Shown here piece by piece: positions 24,879 to 31,181 of a stretch of DNA of 31,181 bases. Both the position numbers and the translations under genes were made by a program. Below the pieces are notes generated by a model, which saw nothing but the letters and a program-made list of their open reading frames with translations, searched no databases and was not told where the DNA came from. The stretch is from Chloroflexota bacterium. GTDB lineage: Bacteria; Chloroflexota; Anaerolineae; Anaerolineales; Villigracilaceae. How positions within the stretch are numbered: position 1 is the first letter of the stretch; the number at the start of each line of letters is the position of its first letter. The DNA lies in contig JACPVB010000245.1 of assembly GCA_016191985.1 (NCBI GenBank), positions 1 to 31,181 of the forward strand. Direction: 5' to 3'.

Positions 24879-26189
24879 TTACAAACCGAGGTCGGCGTCG
24901 GTCTTGTCTGCATCGGGGTAGAAGAGCGGCTGGCCGAATTTATCCATACCAAAGTCGGCGATGACAGCCTGGGTGGCGGGGTCGATGATGAATTTGGCAA
25001 AAGCAAGCGCGCCTTCAGAATTGACGGCGGGCCACTTCTCGGCGTTGACGGTGATGACGTGGTACACGTTCAACAAGGCATTATCGCCTTCGAGCAAGAT
25101 TTCAAGCTGAAGGTTGTCTTTGTTGGCGAGGTAGGTGGCGCGGTCGGTGAGGATGTATGCGCCCTTTTCAGAAGCAACCGTGAGAGATGCGCCCATGCCC
25201 TGACCGGTTTCAATGAACCATTCGGGTTTTTCGGTTCTGGGATCAAGACCGGCTTTATCCCAGAAACTAATTTCCTTCTTGTGTGTGCCGGAGTCGTCAC
25301 CACGAGAGACAAAAGGAACTGCGGCATTGTAAATGGCAATAAAAGCATCTTTGGGGCCGAGGTCTTTGATGCCCGCGGGATCATCTGCGGGCCCAACAAT
25401 GATGAAGTCGTTGTGCATGACGAGGAAGCGGTCGGTGCCGAAGCCGCTATCCATGAAGGTCACTTCAGAGGAAGGGGCATGGACAAGTAACACATCGGCA
25501 TTGCCTTCTTCGCCCATCTTGAGCGCTTCCCCCGTGCCAACGGCAATGGTCTGCACGGTGTAGCCTGTCTGCTCTTCAAACATGGGGACGAGAACATCCA
25601 GCAAGCCAGAGTCCTGTGTGGAGGTGGTAGTGGCGAGGATGATGTTTGGATTGGCGGGGGGTTCAACAGGAGCAGCTGTACCAGCAACTACCTGAATTTC
25701 AACAACACCCTTGACCTGTAATTTACCAGGCTGGCCGGGAAGAACGGTGCTGAAACCGCCGTTATCGCGGAAAGATACGATGCAGTCAGCGCAGGCAGTT
25801 AAGTCTGCGAGGCCGATCTCTGCGGTGAAGCCATCGTCTGCTACAAAGACCACCGTGGTGGCATCTGCATTGGGTTGAGCGAGAGCCAGCAGATCGGAGA
25901 AAAGCACACCCGTGTAGGTGGCTTTTTCGCCATTCTTATTTGTGGACTCAACGCTGATGGCGTTCATGGCTTTGACTTCCGCTTCGGTCCAGGCTTGTTC
26001 GCTGGCGACACTGCCAGTGATCGTGAGGGCCACTTCACCAACAGGTGCTTCGGTTGCTGCAACGGGTGCTTCAGTGGCGGCAGGTGCTACCGTAGCAGGA
26101 GCCTCTGTCGGGGCGGGTGATCCGCAGGCAGATAATGCCAGGGATAGGATCAGCCCGATGAGGAAGATAAATTTAATTGTACGGGACAT
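24879..26189 (-). CDS. TupA-like tungstate-binding lipoprotein with an N-terminal sulfite-oxidase-fold-like domain
   Basis: 436 residues. A lipoprotein signal (LALSAC, Cys22) is followed by an Ala/Pro/Thr-rich linker. Residues about 52-170 (LTITGSVASEQAWTEAEVKAM, YTGVLFSDLLALA, GFTAEIGLADL, GGFSTVLPG, VKGVVEIQV) look like the small molybdopterin-dependent-oxidoreductase (sulfite oxidase fold) domain. Residues 184-436 are a type-2 periplasmic binding protein with the TupA hallmark TTTSTQDSGLLDVL (187-200), VGTGEALKMGEEG and FVSRGDDSGTHKKE. It should catch tungstate outside the membrane for the AOR cofactor. AAGGAG lies 9 bases before the ATG. The gene upstream is only a permease fragment, so import needs a transporter encoded elsewhere. 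Confidence 0.88.
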   Translation of the reverse strand: MSRTIKFIFLIGLILSLALSACGSPAPTEAPATVAPAATEAPVAATEAPVGEVALTITGSVASEQAWTEAEVKAMNAISVESTNKNGEKATYTGVLFSDLLALAQPNADATTVVFVADDGFTAEIGLADLTACADCIVSFRDNGGFSTVLPGQPGKLQVKGVVEIQVVAGTAAPVEPPANPNIILATTTSTQDSGLLDVLVPMFEEQTGYTVQTIAVGTGEALKMGEEGNADVLLVHAPSSEVTFMDSGFGTDRFLVMHNDFIIVGPADDPAGIKDLGPKDAFIAIYNAAVPFVSRGDDSGTHKKEISFWDKAGLDPRTEKPEWFIETGQGMGASLTVASEKGAYILTDRATYLANKDNLQLEILLEGDNALLNVYHVITVNAEKWPAVNSEGALAFAKFIIDPATQAVIADFGMDKFGQPLFYPDADKTDADLGL

Positions 26190-26268
26190 GTTTCAATTCT
26201 CCTTGAAGGGTTAAAAATTTTTTATCACCGCATTGATTGCACGCGGCGTACATCACAAATTTGAGGAA

Positions 26269-26544
26269 TTAATTTTTGCGTTCTGATGCAAGCGCAAAAC
26301 GTAAAAAACTAAATGAGGTGATGGCTACCAGGATCAGCAGGGTTGCCACTGGTTGCGCGGCTCCCAAGCCAAAGCCGTTGAAACGTTCATAAACAAGGAC
26401 CGGCACGATCTTGGGGTGATAGGCCAGGATGATCACCGCGCCAAACTCGCTGATGCCGCGCGCCCACGGAGTGCAGGCGATAAACCCGAAAGCAGTTACA
26501 AGCAGAAGGATGCCAAACAGGATCAAACGGATATGTGGTTTCAT
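26269..26544 (-). CDS. Truncated tungstate/molybdate ABC permease (C-terminal part only)
   Basis: 91 residues. From about residue 27 the sequence (ARGISEFGAVIILAYHPKIV, PVLVYERFNGFGLGAAQPVA, then TLLILVAITSFSFLRFAL) matches the last third of WtpB/ModB-type permeases, including the EFGA loop that contacts the ATPase. Full permeases are about 230-260 residues with five or more membrane helices; here about 160 residues are missing at the front. The ATG has AAGGAG 7 bases upstream, so the fragment may still be made. It is probably a deletion remnant fused to an original gene start. It lies 79 bases upstream of the binding protein gene. No ATPase gene is near. Confidence 0.7.
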   Translation of the reverse strand: MKPHIRLILFGILLLVTAFGFIACTPWARGISEFGAVIILAYHPKIVPVLVYERFNGFGLGAAQPVATLLILVAITSFSFLRFALASERKN

Positions 26545-26913
26545 GGATACTCCTTGTTTCCAGGGACAATGGATGCGAGTTATAGTGATTCAATTAAGGA
26601 AAAACTTAATCGTACGGCAAATATAGCATATTTCCCCCCTCCCGTGCTACCCTCCCAAAGACCAGTTTTTAGTTACAAACGAATGAAAAGGCTTCTACTT
26701 TCGACCAGGGAAAACGAACCATACAACTCGTAAAGGATATTGCATTGAAAAAAATCCCCAATCTCCCCTTTTCTTATGCCGCAGGGGTTATGACTTTCTC
26801 AAATTAATATCACACAAACTCTTTCAATTGTCTTTCGAAATTAGGGAGAATGAGACTCAATCCCCCTGGCTGAATTTATGCTGCGGCGGTGGGATGCCAG
26901 CAGGGTTGTAATT
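26545..26913. other. Non-coding spacer upstream of the tungstate genes
   Basis: No gene is seen in these 369 bases. On the minus strand a possible -10 (TATAAC, about 40 bases upstream of the ATG at 26544) lies near the inverted repeat TTAAG-N6-CTTAA (26595-26610), which could be a regulator site. The rest is AT-rich, with no coding pattern and no trace of the missing permease front. Confidence 0.4.
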
Positions 26914-27732
26914 TTATGACCGGTAACGCTCAGCCGCACTGCCGCTTCTGGTGAGTTCGAAGAAGCGTCTTTCGCTTTCCTGAATCTGTGTCAATAAACC
27001 TGGGTCTTCCATTGCTGGAATACAAATCACCTCGCCCAATTTGAGTCCAGCCAATGAGGCTTGGACGACATCTTCAGGCTCCATCACAATTCCGGCAGGA
27101 TAGCGAGTGGAGTCTATGCCCACCTGCTCGTGAAACTCTGTTTGTACTACGCCGGGGCAGAGTGCCTGAACATGCACACCGGTTCCCTCCAACTCACTTT
27201 GAAGGAGTTGTGTAAATGTGTTGATAAAAGCCTTCGTCCCTGCATAGGTGGCGCGCTTGGGCAACTGGGACGATCCCATTGAACCGCTAAAAGCCAGCCG
27301 TGAAGAGACGTTGATAATGGAGCCACGTTCACGGGCGATCATGCCTGGAAGCACAGCGCGCGTGAGGCGCGTCACTGCCAATACTTGCAAATTGATCAAT
27401 TCCTCCGCTTTATCGGGGTCAAGCTCGACAAATGGCATATAACCACCGAAACCCGCATTGTTGACGAGTAGCTCCAAAGCAGAATCTTCCGCTGCGCGTT
27501 TTTCCACCGTTCGCAGCCCGTCAGATTGACTCAAATCTGCGGCCAGTACTTCAACATGTACGGAATAACTTGATTGCAATTGTCCTGCGAGAGATTCCAG
27601 TCTATCGCGGCGGCGGGCGACAATTATCAGATCATAGCCGTCGTGTGCAAGACGTTCAGCGAAAGCAGTGCCAATACCCGATGAAGCGCCTGTTACTAAT
27701 GCCCGCGGCCGTTTTGTAGCATTTGTTGTCAT
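26914..27732 (-). CDS. Short-chain dehydrogenase/reductase (SDR)
   Basis: 272 residues, a classical SDR with a Rossmann fold: TGASSGIG at 14-21 for NAD(P), NNAG at 91-94, catalytic Ser143/144 (NVSS), Tyr163 and Lys167 (YAGTK). The basic residues ARRRDR after beta-2 favour NADPH. It oxidises or reduces an alcohol/carbonyl that cannot be named from sequence. It has AAGGAG 9-10 bases before the ATG and follows the aldo/keto reductase gene by 74 bases, so the two likely share a transcript controlled by the TetR regulator. Confidence 0.9.
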   Translation of the reverse strand: MTTNATKRPRALVTGASSGIGTAFAERLAHDGYDLIIVARRRDRLESLAGQLQSSYSVHVEVLAADLSQSDGLRTVEKRAAEDSALELLVNNAGFGGYMPFVELDPDKAEELINLQVLAVTRLTRAVLPGMIARERGSIINVSSRLAFSGSMGSSQLPKRATYAGTKAFINTFTQLLQSELEGTGVHVQALCPGVVQTEFHEQVGIDSTRYPAGIVMEPEDVVQASLAGLKLGEVICIPAMEDPGLLTQIQESERRFFELTRSGSAAERYRS

Positions 27733-27806
27733 CGATCATTCTCCTTATTATTCTGCCATCATGGAATAACTCAAGTTCGGAATTTGAAGTCCGATTTTCA
27801 TGCTAT

Positions 27807-28766
27807 TTAAACCCGCCAGGCGAGGGTGACCCGCTCCAGCATTTCAACTTCTTCTGGCGTAAGAGAGAATGATAATGCGTCGATATTTTCAGAGGCTTGT
27901 TTGCCATTTTTCGCGCCAGGGATGGGAAGTACGTTTTCGTTTTCGATCAACCAGCGCAGCGCCACCTGGCTGGGATTCTTCCCATAGCGGTCGCCAATCT
28001 GACGCAGGAGTTCCACAACAGGCTGTACAGCATCCATTGCCTTTTTGTTGAAATTGGGAAGAATGCGTCTCAACCCACTGGCCTTCACCTTTGCGGAATA
28101 CTTTCCCGTCAGTGCGCCCATCGCCAGCGGCGAATAGGCAATCAGAGTAATACCAAGCTCACGGCAGGCATCGAGCACACCATCCACTTCGGGCTTGCGA
28201 TAAAGCAGGGAATATTGAACCTGATTGGAAGCAAGCGGGATGCCACGCCTGGCAAGCGCCATGTGTGCCTCCCGCATCTGTTCGACCGAATAGTTGCTCA
28301 CTCCGACCGTTTTTACTTTCCCCGCCTCGACCGCATCCGCCAACTGGTCCATCAATTGTGGAATCGAGATTCGATTCGATGGATAGTGGTGTTGATACAG
28401 GTCAATCGAATCGCGTCCCAGGCGCGCAAGACTCGCTTCAAGTTCCTTCGGAAAATCCTCCACTCGAAACGAAAAGCCAGACGGATACTTGGTGGCGATG
28501 ATGATATCCCTCCCGCGCGCCAATTCACCCAATCGACGTTCTGCCGCGCCACCGCTATACATGGCGGCCGTATCGAACAAGTTCACTCCTGCCACCATGC
28601 CTGTCTCAAGTGCACGCTGTTCTTCTTCAAATCCGTGCGCGCCGCCATAAGCGATTTTGGCTGGATGCAGGCGGGCCAGTCCACGCGGGTCCCCCCAGGT
28701 CATCGCTCCGATTCCCATGCGAGGCACATGCAAACTGCTTTTACCTAATGTTGTTTTGTGTTCCAT
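27807..28766 (-). CDS. Aldo/keto reductase
   Basis: 319 residues, a TIM-barrel NADPH-dependent oxidoreductase. The catalytic set is D65 and Y70 (NLFDTAAMY), K93 (IIATKYP) and H127 (DLYQHHYPS). The C-terminal cofactor segment reads PIPGAKNGKQASEN. It reduces aldehydes or ketones; the substrate is unknown. The start ATG 28766 is chosen for GGAGG directly upstream (CTGGAGGAAAAGATG). A longer frame to 28829 only runs back through the stump gene at 28781-28885. It is the second reading frame of the transcript that starts at the TetR operators. Confidence 0.9.
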   Translation of the reverse strand: MEHKTTLGKSSLHVPRMGIGAMTWGDPRGLARLHPAKIAYGGAHGFEEEQRALETGMVAGVNLFDTAAMYSGGAAERRLGELARGRDIIIATKYPSGFSFRVEDFPKELEASLARLGRDSIDLYQHHYPSNRISIPQLMDQLADAVEAGKVKTVGVSNYSVEQMREAHMALARRGIPLASNQVQYSLLYRKPEVDGVLDACRELGITLIAYSPLAMGALTGKYSAKVKASGLRRILPNFNKKAMDAVQPVVELLRQIGDRYGKNPSQVALRWLIENENVLPIPGAKNGKQASENIDALSFSLTPEEVEMLERVTLAWRV

Positions 28767-28780
28767 CTTTTCCTCCAGCC

Positions 28781-28885
28781 TCACCCGACAACTTTGAATT
28801 GAAACATTGGCTTTTGTAACGCTCCCCACAACCTAAGCCAGATGGCCCGGGCTATCATGCCTGTTCCAAGAATGCCAATGTTCAT
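28781..28885 (-). pseudogene. 34-codon stump of an F420-reductase-like (Rossmann) gene
   Basis: From ATG 28885, with AGGAG 7-8 bases upstream, the frame reads MNIGILGTGMIARAIWLRLW and then a non-matching tail to a TGA at 28783-28781. The first 19 residues are a typical start of NADPH-dependent F420 reductase/coenzyme F420-dependent NADP oxidoreductase-like proteins (IGILGTGM-x-x-RAI). The rest of the gene (usually 200 or more residues) is gone. The stop lies 15 bases before the aldo/keto reductase start. An internal deletion that kept promoter and start would produce this; it may now act as a leader frame. Confidence 0.55.
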
Positions 28886-28930
28886 GAATCTTCTCCTGCA
28901 GTGGGTTGCCTAAAATTGTGAAATATGCTA

Positions 28931-28948
28931 CGATACAGACCTGTATCG
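28931..28948. promoter_or_regulatory. TetR-type operator 1
   Basis: CGATACAGACCTGTATCG is a palindrome with two perfect 8-base arms and a 2-base centre. It lies between the divergent TetR and aldo/keto reductase genes, 46 bases from the stump start. Confidence 0.75.
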
Positions 28949-28963
28949 CGCACTTCAATAATA

Positions 28964-28981
28964 CGATACAAACCTGTATCG
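28964..28981. promoter_or_regulatory. TetR-type operator 2
   Basis: CGATACAAACCTGTATCG repeats operator 1 with a single change. The centres are 33 bases apart, about three helix turns, so two regulator dimers would bind on the same DNA face. It ends 17 bases before the TetR ATG, fitting autorepression. Confidence 0.75.
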
Positions 28982-28998
28982 TGTCAAGAGGCAATTTT

Positions 28999-29568
28999 AT
29001 GACAAAGACAATTTCACCCAAAAACCAATTACTGGAAACCGCCGCCCGATTGTTCTTCCCAAACGGATATCGAGCCATCGGTGTGGATACGATCTCAGCC
29101 GAGTCTGGCATTGGTAAGATGACACTCTACCGTCACTTTGAATCGAAAGACGATTTGATTGTGGCTTACCTGCAAGACAGCAACGCAAAATTTTGGAAAG
29201 AGTTCGAGAAAGCGACGCATGACGCCTCTTCCCCGCGCGAAAAGCTGGTTGCTTTCTTTCAGGCATTATCCCACTATGCGGCTGATCCAAATTGTTATGG
29301 CTGCCCTTTTCTGAATGTGGCGACTGAATATCCAGACCTTGATTACCCCGGTCATAAAGTGGCATTGGAACATAAGCAAACAGTGCGCCAACGATTCCGT
29401 GACCTGGCTGTAGAAGCAGGCGCGCGCGACCCAAATATGCTGGCTGACCAATTATTTCTACTTATGGATGGAGCCTACATGGCCGCCCGCATGTTTGGCA
29501 CAAAGAATCCCGCATCCCATGTGGCGAGCGCCGCAAAAACTCTGATCGATGCTCAAATGTCGGAATGA
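28999..29568 (+). CDS. TetR/AcrR-family transcriptional regulator
   Basis: 189 residues. The N-terminal helix-turn-helix is typical (LLETAARLFFPNGYRAIGVD, TISAESGIGKMTLYRHFESK, then DDLIVAYL). The C-terminal ligand domain contains NCYGCPFLNVATEYPD with a Cys pair, similar to the TetR_C group often near oxidoreductase genes. It probably represses itself and the divergent aldo/keto reductase-SDR genes by the two operators. ATG 28999 is chosen because AAGAGG lies about 8 bases upstream; the longer frame from 28906 would run across the operators. Confidence 0.9.
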   Translation: MTKTISPKNQLLETAARLFFPNGYRAIGVDTISAESGIGKMTLYRHFESKDDLIVAYLQDSNAKFWKEFEKATHDASSPREKLVAFFQALSHYAADPNCYGCPFLNVATEYPDLDYPGHKVALEHKQTVRQRFRDLAVEAGARDPNMLADQLFLLMDGAYMAARMFGTKNPASHVASAAKTLIDAQMSE

Positions 29569-29632
29569 AAGACCTCATGGGTGTTTGCACTAAAAATACA
29601 ATAATGCCCCGGGAAAAAGAAAACAGGAAAAT

Positions 29633-30808
29633 TTATTTTAGCAGTTCAGCCCCATTGGACACGCTTGTAATATAAATCTCCGGGTGAAGGCCTGTTTTGG
29701 ATTCGTAACTTTTTGCCAAAATTTTGGAAAAGCCATCCACCCTTTCCTTTGCCACCAAATTCACCGTGCAGCCGCCAAAGCCCGCGCCTGTAAGGCGTGC
29801 TCCGTAGCAGCCTTCGATGGATTGGGCAATGCCCGCCATTACATTCAGTTCCGGGCATGAGACTTCGTACAGATCGCGCAGGCTGGCATGGCACTCGTTC
29901 ATCAACCTGCCAAAGCTCTGGATATCGCCCGCTTCGAGCAACGCCTCAGCCTGGTTCGACCTCCCAATCTCTTCCACCACGTGACGCGCTCGCTTCTCTA
30001 TCTCCGCTGGAAGCTGATCGGCCAGCCGATTGAACTCCTCCACGCTGACATCGCGTAATGACTTGATGTTTGGCAGATTCTGTTGCAATAAGCGCACTGC
30101 CTCTTCGCAGGCGGCACGGTGTTTGTTGTATTCACCTGATGTCAATTTACGGCGTACGGTTGTATCCGCTATGACGATGGACACATTCTCTGGTAGCGGA
30201 ACAGCCTTCCACTCCAGCGAGCGGCAATCGAGCAGGAGCAATTTATTTGCCGCCCCACAAGCGGAGGCGAACTGATCCATAATCCCGCAGTTGACACCGA
30301 CATATTTGTTCTCGGCTTTTTGGCTCAGCAATGCGAGCTGCATGGGTGGGAGTGCCCAACCGCCGAGGGTTTGCCATGCGATCATGAATGCCATCTCTAC
30401 CGATGCGGATGAACTCAACCCTGAACCACGCGGCACGTCCGATGCAAAGACTGCGTTTATGGACGGGACTGAGAGGTTCTCCTGCATGAGTGACCACATT
30501 ACCCCCGCGGGGTAAAGTCCCCATTCAGGCAGGGGAGAAGCATCGGCCTGGGTCTTTGACGAAATGGATTCAGCGGAGAAAAATGTCTGCTGGTTGAAGT
30601 CTGCAGCTACGAGCGTGGAATGAGGCGCGTCCGTCGGGGAGAAGGCGACATACGTGGCGCGGTCGATGGCGGCGGGCAGAACGAATCCATCGTTGTAATC
30701 CACATGTTCACCGAGCAAATTGACGCGGCCCGGCGCGCGGGCGATGTGGTCGGGCATTTGTCCAAAATTTTCTTGATAGCGGGTTATGATCTGGTCAATG
30801 ATGTTCAT
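29633..30808 (-). CDS. galK: Galactokinase
   Basis: 391 residues, the family's normal size. It phosphorylates galactose to galactose 1-phosphate in the Leloir pathway. It has the galactokinase signature GRVNLLGEHVDYNDGFVLP near residue 28, the GHMP ATP-binding motif DVPRGSGLSSSASVE near 135, and the C-terminal GHMP part LTGAGFGGCTVNLV. ATG 30808 is chosen; only a distant AAGG is seen upstream, but galT ends 4 bases before, so translation is probably coupled. The frame upstream of 30808 is an overlap with galT. Transcription converges on the TetR gene with a 64-base gap and no clear terminator. Confidence 0.95.
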   Translation of the reverse strand: MNIIDQIITRYQENFGQMPDHIARAPGRVNLLGEHVDYNDGFVLPAAIDRATYVAFSPTDAPHSTLVAADFNQQTFFSAESISSKTQADASPLPEWGLYPAGVMWSLMQENLSVPSINAVFASDVPRGSGLSSSASVEMAFMIAWQTLGGWALPPMQLALLSQKAENKYVGVNCGIMDQFASACGAANKLLLLDCRSLEWKAVPLPENVSIVIADTTVRRKLTSGEYNKHRAACEEAVRLLQQNLPNIKSLRDVSVEEFNRLADQLPAEIEKRARHVVEEIGRSNQAEALLEAGDIQSFGRLMNECHASLRDLYEVSCPELNVMAGIAQSIEGCYGARLTGAGFGGCTVNLVAKERVDGFSKILAKSYESKTGLHPEIYITSVSNGAELLK

Positions 30809-30812
30809 CGGT

Positions 30813-31181
30813 TTATTTGCCTTGCGAAGCAATCCGCTGGCGATAATGTATATCGGAAAGCGAGCGTAATCTTTCGGCGGCTGATTCGGGGGTGATGTCG
30901 CGCTGGGGCATGGCGAGCATTTCGTAGCCAACCATGAATTTGCGAACCGTGGCGGAGCGCAGCAAGGGGGGATAGTAATGCCAGTGTAGTGTCCATTCGG
31001 GGTGGGGTTGATCATCGAAAGGCGCCTGGTGAAGACCCATCGAATAAGGGAATGAGATTTCAAAGAGATTATCGTATCGTGTGGTAACACGCTTCATGAT
31101 TTTAGCCAATGCGCCCATCTCCGGCGGTGTGAGGTCTGCGAGATAGCCAACGTTACGATGAGCGATCATTAAAATTTCAAA
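30813..31181 (-). CDS. galT: Galactose-1-phosphate uridylyltransferase, C-terminal part (start outside window)
   Basis: The last 122 residues are present; the frame is open to the window edge. They match the GalT C-terminal domain: ILMIAHRNVGYLADLTPPEM, LFEISFPYSMGLHQAPF, WTLHWHYYPPLLRSATVRKF, MVGYEMLAMPQRDITPESAA, then ERL. The HWH pair corresponds to the C-terminal metal site. The catalytic HPH is in the missing part. GalT exchanges galactose 1-phosphate with UDP-glucose. It is directly followed by galK (4-base gap), as in many galactose operons. Confidence 0.93.
   Translation of the reverse strand, partial: FEILMIAHRNVGYLADLTPPEMGALAKIMKRVTTRYDNLFEISFPYSMGLHQAPFDDQPHPEWTLHWHYYPPLLRSATVRKFMVGYEMLAMPQRDITPESAAERLRSLSDIHYRQRIASQGK

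Noticed and set aside
26353..26733. Plus-strand 126-codon frame covering the permease fragment and spacer
   Set aside because: It is antisense to the permease fragment, which has clear family similarity; no ribosome binding site and no recognisable domain.
28906..28998. Longer TetR start at 28906
   Set aside because: The added residues are the translated operator palindromes (TIQTC repeated); ATG 28999 has a proper ribosome binding site.
30809..31090. Longer galK start at 31090
   Set aside because: It overlaps galT entirely and adds about 94 residues absent from galactokinases; ATG 30808 gives the normal 391 residues.

Overview
The window looks like a chromosomal piece of an anaerobic or facultatively anaerobic bacterium. 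Gene style, roughly 53-57% G+C by eye and the gene types fit the Chloroflexota (class Anaerolineae), but that is an inference from protein resemblance and no marker gene is present to prove it. No rRNA, tRNA, CRISPR array or transposase gene was seen.

Layout. 1-831: an AT-rich, incomplete UbiA-type prenyltransferase gene on the minus strand that runs off the left edge. 832-1424: spacer with a decayed start of a glycyl-tRNA synthetase gene, then a promoter and a long 5'-UTR hairpin in front of clpC. 1425-3899: clpC with a clear terminator, followed by a structured non-coding element with terminal inverted repeats (3967-4295). 4461-6461: membrane-anchored zinc metalloprotease. 6587-9796: large histidine kinase whose sensor is a LacI-type sugar-binding domain.

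From 28885 back to 9973 every gene lies on the minus strand. The core is a tungsten (or molybdenum) enzyme module. In transcription order it has a truncated tungstate permease and a TupA-like binding lipoprotein (26544-24879); a sensor kinase with two response regulators (24414-22043); a 16-Cys ferredoxin, an aldehyde:ferredoxin oxidoreductase (AOR) and a MoaD-like protein (21840-19276); a FIST-like protein, a DUF1097-like membrane protein, a second MoaD-like protein, a second AOR and an unknown protein (18974-13382); a third MoaD-like protein, MoaA and an AbrB/radical-SAM maturase (13385-10846); and a fourth MoaD with MoaE (10684-9973). Together they would import tungstate, make and insert the pterin cofactor, mature the AORs and pass electrons to ferredoxin, with the two-component system as a likely controller. 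MoaC, MoeA and the transporter ATPase are not in the window. Two 137-bp repeats in opposite orientation, differing at two positions, bracket most of the module (10702-10838 and 24681-24817).

26914-29568 is a small redox and regulator block: a short-chain dehydrogenase, an aldo/keto reductase, the 34-codon stump of an F420-reductase-like gene, and a divergent TetR regulator with two operator palindromes. 29633-31181 holds galK and the 3' part of galT of the Leloir pathway.

Broken genes recur: glycyl-tRNA synthetase remnant, permease fragment, hydrolase-like tail beside a repeat, F420-reductase stump. This points to repeated local rearrangement around the tungsten module.
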